Positions 23,955 to 32,862 of a stretch of DNA of 64,000 bases are shown piece by piece. The notes beneath the pieces were generated by a model. The model was given only the letters and a program-made list of their open reading frames with translations, did not search any database and was not told the DNA's origin. The translations under genes and the position numbers were made by a program. The stretch is from contig JBGCET010000033.1 of assembly GCA_045106555.1 (NCBI GenBank), forward strand, positions 16,357 to 80,356, read 5' to 3'. The stretch's first letter is position 1. The number at the start of each line of letters is the position of its first letter. The DNA is from JANQOZ01 sp045106555 (lineage in GTDB: Bacteria > Pseudomonadota > Gammaproteobacteria > Xanthomonadales > SZUA-38).

Positions 23955-25079
23955 ATGTATTCTGAGCTAACCCGAAGACTCAATTTAGATCACGCCATAT
24001 TTGCGTTCTCCCACTGCCGGGACGTTGTGGCGGCCGTCAGCAACGCCGGCGGCATGGGGGTGCTGGGCGCGGGCTGGTTATCGCCAGAACAACTGGCAAA
24101 AGAACTGAACTGGCTGGACGAGCACGTAGAGGGCGGCTATGGCGTGGACATCGTCATTCCTCAGAAATACGAGGGCATGGACGAGACGGATCCGCAGACG
24201 CTGGAAACCAATCTCTGGAAACAGATTCCTAAAGCACACGTGGAATTTGCCAATACACTCCTGAAAGAGCACGGCGTGCCGGAATGGCCAGCAGACATGC
24301 CGCACACTGAACCCACGTTGCCGGGCGCAACCTATGCAACTGCCTTGCCACTGGTCAACGAGGCACTAACCAGACCCAAATGCCGGGTCATCGTTAACGC
24401 CCTGGGTACACCCCCCGAGGATGTTATTGAACGGGTGAAGTCGAGCGGACGATTGATTGGCGCGCTCTGCGGCAAGGTCAAGCAGGCCCTGTCCCACAAG
24501 CAAGCCGGGCTGGACTTTGTGGTGGCTCAGGGTGGCGAAGGCGGCGGCCACACCGGCGAAATTGGCAGCATTGTGCTGTGGCCTCAGATTGCTGACGCCA
24601 TTGCCCCCATGCCCATGCTGGCCGCTGGCGGGATCGGCAACGGCCGCCAGATGCTGGCGGCTATGGCCAGCGGCGCCGCCGGCGTATGGACCGGTTCTTT
24701 ATGGATAACCGTTGAGGAAGCGGCAGCGCAGCCTGCGCAAAAAGCCTCTTACCTGAACGCCACCAGCGAGGACACCGTGCGCTCTCGAGCCTGGACCGGT
24801 AAGCCGGCCCGGCTGATCAGAAATCGGTGGAGCGATTCATGGGATGCAGAGAATTCTCCAGAGCCACTGAATATGCCGATGCAGTTTATGGTGAGCGCTG
24901 ATGCGCGCAGGCGCACCGAACTCTACGCAGGTGCGGGCCAAGCTCAGGATGTGGCGATGAACCCGGTGGGCCAGGTGATTGGCCAACTCAATCAGGTGGA
25001 GTCGTGCCGCGATGTTGTGCATCGGCTACTGGAAGAATACGTGGACGCCTTGGATCGTGTCTCAACGCTGGCACCCTGA
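23955..25079 (+). CDS. Nitronate monooxygenase / 2-nitropropane dioxygenase family protein
   Basis: A 374-residue FMN TIM-barrel protein of the NPD family. Signs are VSNAGGMGVLGAGWLSPEQL near the N-terminus, FVVAQGGEGGGHTGEIGS in the middle, and PMLAAGGIGNGRQMLAAMASGAAGV (FMN phosphate site). The conserved AQGxEAGGH motif reads AQGGEGGGH here, with the family His present. Such enzymes oxidise nitronates or act as enoyl reductases. It starts 7 nt after the IOR stop, suggesting one transcript. It is convergent with the dipeptidase-like gene. Confidence 0.85.
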   Translation: MYSELTRRLNLDHAIFAFSHCRDVVAAVSNAGGMGVLGAGWLSPEQLAKELNWLDEHVEGGYGVDIVIPQKYEGMDETDPQTLETNLWKQIPKAHVEFANTLLKEHGVPEWPADMPHTEPTLPGATYATALPLVNEALTRPKCRVIVNALGTPPEDVIERVKSSGRLIGALCGKVKQALSHKQAGLDFVVAQGGEGGGHTGEIGSIVLWPQIADAIAPMPMLAAGGIGNGRQMLAAMASGAAGVWTGSLWITVEEAAAQPAQKASYLNATSEDTVRSRAWTGKPARLIRNRWSDSWDAENSPEPLNMPMQFMVSADARRRTELYAGAGQAQDVAMNPVGQVIGQLNQVESCRDVVHRLLEEYVDALDRVSTLAP

Positions 25080-25101
25080 CTTGCTTGCAGGGACCCATAA
25101 G

Positions 25102-26217
25102 CTATCCAATCGTCGCTTCAATCAGCCTCAGCCAGTTGCCACCCATGATCTTGGCAATATCCTCGTCACTATATCCACGAGCCACCAGACCGCGGGTTAA
25201 GTTGGGATAACCTGAGCTGTTTTCCATACCCACGTGTCCCTCCGACCATGGCCACACGTCAACCGCAACGCCAACGCGTTCGCGTTCCGCCTGACCCCAG
25301 TCTGGGCCGCCCAGTATCTGCTCCAGCGATGAGGCCAGCACAAAATCGGTGCCCACCCCTACGTGGTCAATACCCGCCAGGTTGACCGCGTGTTCAATGT
25401 TATCCAGGTAGTCGTTTACCGTGCAGCGACTTTGGCCGTTCAAAGCGCCAGGCGTGCTGATAACGCCAAACACACCGCCGCGATCGGCGAGCAACTTTAC
25501 CGCCTCGTCGGTGTGGGACCGCGGCTGGTCCACCATCGAACGCAGGCCGGAATGGGAGCAGGCCACGGGCTTTTCTGAAACCTGCACCGCAGCCATCAGG
25601 GTTGGTGACGAACAATGACCAGTATCTACCAGCATGTTGCGGTCGTTGATGGCCCCAACAACCTCTTCGCCAAATCGACTCAGGCCAAACTGGGCATCCG
25701 GGCTTTCCATACAGCCCGACCCAACATAATTGGTGCGGTTATAGGTCAGCAGCACGATTCGAAGCCCAAGGTCATGCGCCATGCCAAGTCTTCCAAGGTC
25801 CCGCTCCAGGAACTGGGTGTTTTGCACGCCGGGCATCAAGCCAACTTTCTGATCAGATTTTGCCGCCAGCAGCTCTTGGGCATTCAAACAGACGGCTACG
25901 TCGTTAGGATGTCGACGCACGATTTCCGGCAGCTGCTTAAGGTCATTTTCCAATGCGCGCCAGGACCACCATAGGTCCACCGGAAACTCATCACCTTCGA
26001 GCCAGCCGTGCATATCGGTGATGCCAAGCGACAGATTGCCTCCGCTCAGCCCGCCTGTCTGCGCAAGGCCAACCAAACTGTCATACCAGGAGCATTCCAT
26101 CAGGGCATCGAACACAAACAGGCTGTTGTGCAGCACACTGCAGCGCTCCTCCTGCTGGGGGCTGAGTCCAAAATCCACAGTGGTTGCCGGCCTGTGCATA
26201 AGCGCATAATCTGGCAT
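25102..26217 (-). CDS. M19 (renal dipeptidase) family protein, copy 1
   Basis: A 371-residue TIM-barrel protein of peptidase family M19. The later metal-site residues are present: LVDTGHCSS (His198-equivalent of human DPEP1), VACSHSGLR (His219) and VGVGTDF (Asp288). The N-terminal H-x-D is missing: where DGHND is expected it reads DALME. The bridging Glu (GVEGG) is replaced by GVQNT. A normal two-zinc site is therefore unlikely. I chose the ATG at 26217 because a GGGAGC site lies upstream; an in-frame ATG at 26232 lacks one. It is divergent from a DadA-like oxidoreductase. Confidence 0.85.
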   Translation of the reverse strand: MPDYALMHRPATTVDFGLSPQQEERCSVLHNSLFVFDALMECSWYDSLVGLAQTGGLSGGNLSLGITDMHGWLEGDEFPVDLWWSWRALENDLKQLPEIVRRHPNDVAVCLNAQELLAAKSDQKVGLMPGVQNTQFLERDLGRLGMAHDLGLRIVLLTYNRTNYVGSGCMESPDAQFGLSRFGEEVVGAINDRNMLVDTGHCSSPTLMAAVQVSEKPVACSHSGLRSMVDQPRSHTDEAVKLLADRGGVFGVISTPGALNGQSRCTVNDYLDNIEHAVNLAGIDHVGVGTDFVLASSLEQILGGPDWGQAERERVGVAVDVWPWSEGHVGMENSSGYPNLTRGLVARGYSDEDIAKIMGGNWLRLIEATIG

Positions 26218-26284
26218 AAAGAGTGCTCCCATCGAATACTGAATAACGTTTTGCCGATCACCTTAGCTTTCATTCACCCACTAA

Positions 26285-26338
26285 CGATAGGCATTACGGG
26301 CTTCGCTGTGGTCATTTCCATTCAGGCTATGCCTATCG
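26285..26338. promoter_or_regulatory. 10-bp inverted repeat between divergent M19 and DadA-like genes
   Basis: CGATAGGCAT at 26285-26294 is matched by its reverse complement ATGCCTATCG at 26329-26338, with a 34-nt spacer, in the 215-nt gap between the divergent genes. Two half-sites so placed could be bound by a dimeric regulator that controls both genes, or could pair in RNA. No other candidate regulatory element stands out here. Confidence 0.4.
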
Positions 26339-26432
26339 ACCGGAATGTTGCCTGCGCGGACCGGGTCGAATGCCGCTATTTTGGTACATTGATGTGGCAG
26401 GCACCTAAGGGCGTCAGATCAGGAGTCACTGA

Positions 26433-27710
26433 ATGAAAACTGTTGTCATCGGCGCCGGTTTACTGGGTATTACCTCCGCCTATTTTCTCCGTCGCCACGG
26501 CGCGGAGGTAACCGTGCTGGAACATCACGATCAGCCAGCCCAGGGCGCCAGCTTTGGCAACGGCGGATATTGCCAAGCCAGCGCGCCTGATCCGTGGAAC
26601 GGCCCTGGTGCGTTGCGTCGATTCGCAGGCGCCTGGTGGAACGGCCTTTCAGGCCAGGGCGACGAGTCAGCCTTCGTGGTGCGAAACCGGGCAATTCCCG
26701 CATTAACCCAATGGGGCATGGGTTTTTTCAGGAATTCCACCGAGCAGATATTCCTCGATCACATGCTGAAGAATCGCTCGCTTGCCCAATACACGCTGAA
26801 AGTGCTCAATAAACTGAATCAACAGGAACCGCTGGACTATGCGTGGTCCGGAAACGGCGGCCTAGTGATTTTTCGGGACGAGCCTTCCCTGAAAATGTAC
26901 ACAGGCATTGCTGAGCACGTAGCGGCCCAGGGATCGCGCTTTAACGTACTGGACCGGGACGCTTTGCTGACCCAAGAGCCGTCGCTTACCGACATTGGTG
27001 ACAAACTGACAGGAGCCGTTCATTTCCCGGATGACCGCTCTGGCAACGCGCGGATGTTTTGCGAGCAGCTGGCGGCCATTGCTGAAAAGCAGGGCGCGCA
27101 ATTTCACTACGGGGCTGGAGTTACCAAGATTGAACGTACGGCCAGCGGTATCCGAATCGAAACCGCCCAAGGCGCGGTGGATGCCGATCGAGTGGTCGTG
27201 GCGGCCGGTGTCCATGCTGGTCAGCTACTGAAGCCATTGGGAATTACGCTGCCCGTTCGGCCAGCCAAGGGGTATTCGATTTCAGTTCCAATGGCGCGGT
27301 GGAGCCCGCGCCCCGCCCACGTCATAGCTGATATGGGCCCCCACATTGGAGCCAACCCACTGGGCGACACGCTTCGGGTGGCAGGTGTGGCTGAATTTAC
27401 GGGCATATCCCCGGGCGTCAGTGCCAGGCGCACTCGGTACCTGCTGGATTTGCTACGCCAGGTGTTCCCCACATTGGCAGAAAGCGTCGACATGGCAGAT
27501 ATCAACCCGTGGGGTGGACACCGCCCTCTTAGCATCGACGGCTTGCCCATCATCGGCGCAACGCCGGTAAAAGGCGTTTACGTCAACACTGGCCACGGTG
27601 GCCTTGGGTGGACTCAGGCCGCCGGTTCCTCCAAAGCACTTGCTGACCACATGGTGGGCGAACCCGAAGGATTTGATATCTCAGACTATTCAATCAACCG
27701 ATTCACCTAA
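26433..27710 (+). CDS. D-amino-acid dehydrogenase (DadA)-like FAD oxidoreductase
   Basis: A 425-residue FAD enzyme of the DAO/DadA family. The N-terminal dinucleotide motif is VVIGAGLLGITSAYFLRRHG, followed by EHHDQPAQGASFGNGGYCQAS, typical of DadA. At the C-terminus YVNTGHGGLGWTQAAGSSKALADHM is the family's FAD-closing motif. It would oxidise a D-amino acid (or N-substituted amino acid) to a 2-oxoacid, passing electrons to the membrane or to quinone. AGGAG lies upstream of the ATG. It sits between two M19 genes. Confidence 0.88.
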   Translation: MKTVVIGAGLLGITSAYFLRRHGAEVTVLEHHDQPAQGASFGNGGYCQASAPDPWNGPGALRRFAGAWWNGLSGQGDESAFVVRNRAIPALTQWGMGFFRNSTEQIFLDHMLKNRSLAQYTLKVLNKLNQQEPLDYAWSGNGGLVIFRDEPSLKMYTGIAEHVAAQGSRFNVLDRDALLTQEPSLTDIGDKLTGAVHFPDDRSGNARMFCEQLAAIAEKQGAQFHYGAGVTKIERTASGIRIETAQGAVDADRVVVAAGVHAGQLLKPLGITLPVRPAKGYSISVPMARWSPRPAHVIADMGPHIGANPLGDTLRVAGVAEFTGISPGVSARRTRYLLDLLRQVFPTLAESVDMADINPWGGHRPLSIDGLPIIGATPVKGVYVNTGHGGLGWTQAAGSSKALADHMVGEPEGFDISDYSINRFT

Positions 27711-27747
27711 TGGGTGCGGTGAAATGCTGTCGACAACTAACGAGAGG

Positions 27748-28818
27748 CTACCCAATGGTGTCCTCAATCAACCTCAGCCAATTGCCGCCCATCAATTTGG
27801 CAATGTCACTATCGCTGTAGCCGCGAGCCACCAAAGCCCTGGTGACGTTGCCGTACTTTGCGTGATTCTCAAATCCTTCGTGGCCGTCACAAACCGGCCA
27901 GACCTCTAACGACGTAGGTACTTCCTTGCCTTTCCAATCCGGTGAGGTAGCGATCTGGGCCAGGCTGGCGCCAGCAATAAAATCAGACCCAATGCCAACG
28001 CCATTGATCCCGATGGTGTTGATTGCGTGCTGCAGGTGATCGACCCAATCATCTAAAGTGCACCGAAGCCCGCCAGTGAGCATGCCGGGAATAGCGGTAA
28101 GGCCAAACACGCCGCCTTTTTCCGCTATTGCGCGTAAGGCTTTATCGCTAACCACGCGGGGATTGTCCGGTGACGACAAGGCAGCCAGCCCGGCATGGGA
28201 GCAGGCAATGGGCTTTTCCGACACCGCTACCGCATGCAATATGGAGCCTTCACCGGTGTGGCCCGTGTCGACGAGCATACCCCGCTCGTTCATCCGGCCA
28301 ATGGCCTCTATGCCAAAGTTACTCAGCATTTTCTTCGGGTCCTCAAGGCAGCCGGAGGCGACGAAGTTTTGCAGGTTATAAGTCAGCTGGATCACCCGCA
28401 GCCCCAGGTGATAGAAAAAATCGATGTGATCGATATCGGTGCCAATGCAAATAGAATTTTGCACGTTCAGCAAAACGCCGACCTTGCCCTCGGCTTTGGC
28501 TCTGCGAATATCCGCTGCCGATGTAATGTGAATCGCATCGTTCCCGGGATCGGCCAACAAGCCCTGCATCAGGGACAGGTCTTCTACCGTGGATTGCCTG
28601 CTCCACCAGTGTTCATGGTGCGGCAGGATCCCATCATGAAAACGTTTCAAACCCGCGGTGCCTATGGTGAAACTGCCGCAGGTCAGGCCGCCTGCCAGCA
28701 TGTTTTGAAACAGGTTTTCTGGCAACGACGATTCGGTGAGCATGTCGATCACAACAAGGTCTCGGTGCAAGTCCGCAGCCCGCTGTTCTTGCTCAGGCGT
28801 TAGGCCGGGATCAAACAT
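27748..28818 (-). CDS. M19 (renal dipeptidase) family protein, copy 2
   Basis: A 356-residue paralogue of the protein at 25102-26217; both end with the same pattern, GYSDxDIAKxMGGNWLRLIE. Metal-site His residues are kept (LVDTGHTGE, IACSHAGLA) with VGIGSDF. The N-terminal H-x-D is again absent (DMLTE) and the bridging Glu is Gln (LNVQNSI). The ATG at 28818 overlaps the end of the MFS gene by 8 nt, so it is the last gene of the operon 33981 to 27748. The substrate may be what the MFS protein carries. Confidence 0.87.
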   Translation of the reverse strand: MFDPGLTPEQEQRAADLHRDLVVIDMLTESSLPENLFQNMLAGGLTCGSFTIGTAGLKRFHDGILPHHEHWWSRQSTVEDLSLMQGLLADPGNDAIHITSAADIRRAKAEGKVGVLLNVQNSICIGTDIDHIDFFYHLGLRVIQLTYNLQNFVASGCLEDPKKMLSNFGIEAIGRMNERGMLVDTGHTGEGSILHAVAVSEKPIACSHAGLAALSSPDNPRVVSDKALRAIAEKGGVFGLTAIPGMLTGGLRCTLDDWVDHLQHAINTIGINGVGIGSDFIAGASLAQIATSPDWKGKEVPTSLEVWPVCDGHEGFENHAKYGNVTRALVARGYSDSDIAKLMGGNWLRLIEDTIG

Positions 28819-30094
28819 CTAGGGCTTTCTTTATTCGCGTCAGCGGCTCGGCTTGGCCAATCATTAAGTACAACAAGGCAGTCAGCGTGCAAAGACCGGC
28901 CAGACTCAGGAAAAGTCCGTCGTAACTGCCGGTTTCTTCCACCAGCACACCGGTTGCCGATACAGAAAACAGAGCACCGAGTGATCCAGCGGATGCCGCG
29001 ATGCCGAAAAACACGTCACCATGTTCTGGCAATAAGTCGGCGGCGGTCGGTGAGTAGCCGACGACCGCGATCCCCTGCCCGCCAAACAGGCAGCAAATAA
29101 CGAGCACCGCGACAGCCACATTGGGCGCGAAAACCAACGTTAAACAGCTAATGGCAATCAACGCCAAACCAAAAATAGTCACCGTTTTCCGAACACGAAT
29201 CCGCGTAACGCCTGCCGCAATTCGCTTGTCCGCATACGCTCCGCCCAGCAGCGTGGTGACTGCCAACGCCAGCCAAGGCAAGATGGAATACAAACCGGCC
29301 TGTGTGAGTGAAAGCCCAAAACTGTCGACAAAATAACTGGGCAACCAGCTGGCCAGCGTAAAGGACACGCAGCCCATACAGACTGATAGCCCGTAGATCA
29401 TGATCACGGCGGGATGGGTGGTCAGCAGTTTCCAGGGAATGGGCGCCGGTTTTGCATCGTGACCCGCATCCCATTCGTCTTCAGATTTCTCCGGCATTGC
29501 CGGAATTTTCCAGATCCAGAAGGCCACCCAGATGAACCCCATCGACCCAAACAGGTAGAACACCGAAGGCCAGCCAAACGTGCCAATGAGGTATCCCGCG
29601 GTAAGCAGTGTTGCCACCGTACCGATCGATGACGCGGTGCTGAGCCCGCCCACTGAGCGAGATCGCTCCGTGGGCGGCATCCATCGATGAATAAGGTTAA
29701 AAGCGGCGGGAAACGCCGCCCCCTCACCAACTCCCAGCATGATCCGTGCAGCAATCAAGGCTGAGAAAGAAATGTAGGCGGCCACGGGCGTAAGCACGGT
29801 AAATACCGACCAGAGCAATACCGCCAGCAAAAAGACCGTGCGCCCGCCATATCGGTTTGAGAGAAAACCGCCCAGAATCTGGGTGGCCAGATAACCCGCA
29901 AAAAACACCGAGAGCACCAGGCCTTTCTTGGCATCGTCCCAGCCAAATTCTTTTTGCATTTCAATCGCGGCCAGGGACACGATAATGCGGTCGATGTAAC
30001 ACAGCAGCATGGCAACCAGCAGCAAGCCCAGCATGGTGTAACGCCGGGGCCACTTTCTTGTCGTTGGATCTTGCGTCACCGTCTCTTGGTTCAT
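28811..30094 (-). CDS. MFS transporter (anion:cation symporter-like)
   Basis: A 427-residue major facilitator with 12 predicted membrane segments. The first loop has GGFLSNRYGGRTVF, a version of the G-x-L-x-D-R-x-G-R MFS motif, and LCYIDRIIVSLA in the first helix resembles organic-anion symporters (ACS family, YDRxxxxVA). It overlaps the thiolase stop (30091-30094) and the M19 start, so it is coupled to both. The likely cargo is an organic acid or an amino-acid conjugate. The specificity is not visible. Confidence 0.87.
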   Translation of the reverse strand: MNQETVTQDPTTRKWPRRYTMLGLLLVAMLLCYIDRIIVSLAAIEMQKEFGWDDAKKGLVLSVFFAGYLATQILGGFLSNRYGGRTVFLLAVLLWSVFTVLTPVAAYISFSALIAARIMLGVGEGAAFPAAFNLIHRWMPPTERSRSVGGLSTASSIGTVATLLTAGYLIGTFGWPSVFYLFGSMGFIWVAFWIWKIPAMPEKSEDEWDAGHDAKPAPIPWKLLTTHPAVIMIYGLSVCMGCVSFTLASWLPSYFVDSFGLSLTQAGLYSILPWLALAVTTLLGGAYADKRIAAGVTRIRVRKTVTIFGLALIAISCLTLVFAPNVAVAVLVICCLFGGQGIAVVGYSPTAADLLPEHGDVFFGIAASAGSLGALFSVSATGVLVEETGSYDGLFLSLAGLCTLTALLYLMIGQAEPLTRIKKALDV

Positions 30095-31323
30095 TTTTTC
30101 AACACCGTCAGCGCCAATGCGGCGATATCTGTACCAATAAAACCGCCCCCGTTTTCGGCCAGTGCCAGACGGGCTCCCTCGACCTGACGTTCGCCAGCCT
30201 CACCCCGCAGCTGGCAAACGAGCTCAAAAATCTGCGCCGCTCCCGTGGCGCCCACAGGATGGCCCTTGCGCATCAGTCCACCGGAGGTATTCACCGGGGT
30301 TTTTCCGCCCAGTCGGGACTGGCCAGATTCGACAAACTCACCACCCTTACCGGTTTCGCAAAGCCCCAGGTACTCGTAGTACATGATCTCGGAGATTGCC
30401 GAGGCGTCGTGCAGTTCCACAACATCTAACTCGTTGGGGCCAACGCCTGCCTGCTCATACACTTGGTGAGCACCTTTTTCTGGTGGAGTCGGGTCGCCTT
30501 GCTGGTAGTCATAGCCGCTGGACAGCATCGAGGCCTCTACCGATACCATACGAGACATGCCCAGTTCTTTGGCTTTCTTTTCGCTCACAATCACCACGGC
30601 TGATGCGCCATCACCGATTGGCGAACACATGGGCAACGTGAGGGGCCAGAGGACCTCTTTCGCCCCGAGCACATCATCCACACTCAGAACGTCTCGGTAT
30701 TGCGCATAGGGGTTCAGACTACCGTGAAAGGAGTTTTTTGCCGATACGGCGGCCAGCTGTTCCACGGTGGTGCCATACCGTTTCATGTGGTTAAGCGCCC
30801 AACCAACGTAGATATCGACAAACACCGAACGCGACTTGCCGGCGCCATTGGCATCCACCACCACGCCGGCTTCCTCCAACATGGCCGTAACCTGCCCTAG
30901 GAGTTTGTCAGCGTTCTCTACATCAATGCCGCCGCTGAACACGTCAAAGGTTTTTTGTTTGTCTTTGCAGAAAAGCTTCTCGACACCCGCGGCCAATACC
31001 ATGTCGTAGGCGCCCAGCGTGACCATGGAGCACGCCTGCTGAAACGCCGTCGCTGATGAGGCACAAGCGTTTTCTACGTTAACCACGGGAATGTTCCCAA
31101 CCCCCATCTCGCGAAGAATCACCTGGCCGGGCACACAAACCTGGCCCGTTACGATGCCCGCGCCAACGTTGCCCATCCAGGCTGCCTGCAAATCCCCTTT
31201 ATCGACGCTGGCATCTTTGAGCGCGGCGTCGATGGCCTCCCCGGCCAACGACTTAATCGAACGATCGAGAAACTTGCCAAACGGCGTCATGCCAACACCG
31301 GCGATGTAGCAGTTTTGCTTCAC
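30091..31323 (-). CDS. Thiolase / lipid-transfer acetyl-CoA acetyltransferase family protein
   Basis: A 410-residue thiolase with the full catalytic set: the nucleophilic Cys in VNVENACASSATAFQ, and GHPVGATGAAQIF near the C-terminus. This contrasts with the Cys-less homologue at 9857-11029. The GTG at 31323 overlaps the acyl-CoA synthetase stop by 4 nt (GTGA) and opens the conserved KQNCYIAGVGMTPFG start. It likely performs thiolytic cleavage of a 3-oxoacyl-CoA made from the acid that the upstream synthetase activates. Confidence 0.88.
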   Translation of the reverse strand: MKQNCYIAGVGMTPFGKFLDRSIKSLAGEAIDAALKDASVDKGDLQAAWMGNVGAGIVTGQVCVPGQVILREMGVGNIPVVNVENACASSATAFQQACSMVTLGAYDMVLAAGVEKLFCKDKQKTFDVFSGGIDVENADKLLGQVTAMLEEAGVVVDANGAGKSRSVFVDIYVGWALNHMKRYGTTVEQLAAVSAKNSFHGSLNPYAQYRDVLSVDDVLGAKEVLWPLTLPMCSPIGDGASAVVIVSEKKAKELGMSRMVSVEASMLSSGYDYQQGDPTPPEKGAHQVYEQAGVGPNELDVVELHDASAISEIMYYEYLGLCETGKGGEFVESGQSRLGGKTPVNTSGGLMRKGHPVGATGAAQIFELVCQLRGEAGERQVEGARLALAENGGGFIGTDIAALALTVLKK

Positions 31324-32852
31324 GAGACGTTGCGCTCCGCGTCTTCCCAATAGGGTTTTCTCAGCTCAGTTTTCAATACCTTGCCTACGGCACTACGAGG
31401 CAGGTCATCCATGATATCTACCGACTTGGGCGCTTTGACGCCGCCCAGCTTGTCTTTCACCAGCGCAATTACCTCGTCCTCCGTTAACGACTGCCCAGGT
31501 TTGAGCTGCACGCAGGCTTTGACGGCTTCGCCCCACTTTTCATCGGGTATGCCGATGACCGCAGACTCCTGCACCGCCGGATGGGTGGAGATCACCTGTT
31601 CCACTTCATTGGGATAGACGTTGAAGCCGCCGGTAATAATCATGTCCTTCTTACGATCTACAATCGTGATGTAGCCATCGCCATCCATCACGCCTACATC
31701 GCCGGTGTGGTGCCAGCCGAACAGCCGCGCTTCCGCCGTCGCCTCAGGGTTCTTGTAGTAACCCAAGGTGACCAACCGGCCCTTCAAACAGATTTCGCCA
31801 GCCTCGCCTCGGGGCACTTCATTACCGTCATCATCCAAGATCGCCACTTGGTTAAACGCCCCGGGGCGGCCAATGCCCTTCAGACGCTGGTCGTTGATAT
31901 TGCCGCTTTCGTCCAAGTAATCCCAGGGCGCTTTCATCGCCACCGCAGCGGGTGCCTCCACCTGACCGTAGGCCTCAGTCATCACTGGGCCAAACACTTT
32001 AACCGCCTCTTTCAGTTTCTCCAGCGACGTCGGCGCAGCGCCAACAATAAAGTGCTTGAGGGTGGCGACGTTGTAGTCCTCCACATTGTCCAGCGCCAGC
32101 ATCATGTACAGCACCGTGGGCGGCAGGAACAGATGGGTAACGCCGTGCGCTTCGATGGCCTGCAAGATACCCTCTGGGCTCACGGCCGACATCATGACGT
32201 TGGTGCCGCCCCGGGCAAAGTGCATCCCGCCGAGGATTCCTGCCGTATGGGTCATTGGCGAAACCACCAAGTGCACACTGTTTTCGTAGTAGCCGAAGTG
32301 GGTGTAATAGTTGGCGTACCAGGTTTCAATGGCGGCATGGTTCATCAGCACGCCTTTGGACTTACCCGTCGTCCCGCCAGTGGGGAAGATTGCCAGGAGG
32401 TCGCCCTCTTCTTCGGGCCCGCAGTCAAAGTTGTCGTCGTAACCTTCCAGCCAAGCGTCCAAGTCGTCCAGACTCACGATTTCCTTGATACCGGGGACCG
32501 CAGCGGATAGGGCTTGGGCCTGTTCAGCAAACGCATTGTGATAGAACAACACTTCCATATCGAAGCGCGTCGACAGGTCCACATTGGTGTCGGCAGAGTT
32601 TCTAGGATTGATTGGCAGCCACACGCCTTCAGCACGCATCAGCCCAAGTAACGCCAGGAACGCAATATTGGCATTGGGCGAGTACACCCCGATGTGGGTA
32701 CCCTTGCCAAAGCCCCGACCGGACAGCGCCGCCGCGATCCGTCGCGATCGACTGTCGGCCTGCGCATAGGTCAGGCGTTCATCCCCATCAACAAACGCAA
32801 TGTTGTTCGGGTGATAACGAACGCCCTGATCGAAGAAGTCGATAATGCGCAT
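31320..32852 (-). CDS. Acyl-CoA synthetase (AMP-binding enzyme)
   Basis: A 510-residue AMP-forming acyl-CoA ligase. The phosphate loop is IFPTGGTTGKSKG, the acidic motif is YGQVEAP, the hinge region reads HHTGDVGVMDGDGYITIVDRKKDMI, and the C-terminal catalytic Lys lies in LPRSAVGKVLKTEL. It activates a carboxylic acid with ATP and CoA. Its start is 10 nt after the saccharopine-dehydrogenase-like gene, and its stop overlaps the thiolase start. Together they form an operon for uptake, activation and cleavage of an unknown acid. Confidence 0.92.
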   Translation of the reverse strand: MRIIDFFDQGVRYHPNNIAFVDGDERLTYAQADSRSRRIAAALSGRGFGKGTHIGVYSPNANIAFLALLGLMRAEGVWLPINPRNSADTNVDLSTRFDMEVLFYHNAFAEQAQALSAAVPGIKEIVSLDDLDAWLEGYDDNFDCGPEEEGDLLAIFPTGGTTGKSKGVLMNHAAIETWYANYYTHFGYYENSVHLVVSPMTHTAGILGGMHFARGGTNVMMSAVSPEGILQAIEAHGVTHLFLPPTVLYMMLALDNVEDYNVATLKHFIVGAAPTSLEKLKEAVKVFGPVMTEAYGQVEAPAAVAMKAPWDYLDESGNINDQRLKGIGRPGAFNQVAILDDDGNEVPRGEAGEICLKGRLVTLGYYKNPEATAEARLFGWHHTGDVGVMDGDGYITIVDRKKDMIITGGFNVYPNEVEQVISTHPAVQESAVIGIPDEKWGEAVKACVQLKPGQSLTEDEVIALVKDKLGGVKAPKSVDIMDDLPRSAVGKVLKTELRKPYWEDAERNVS

Positions 32853-32862
32853 GGTCTTACCC

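Noticed and set aside
31581..32510. Plus-strand open frame of 309 codons
   Set aside because: Fully opposite the acyl-CoA synthetase gene, which has all family motifs.
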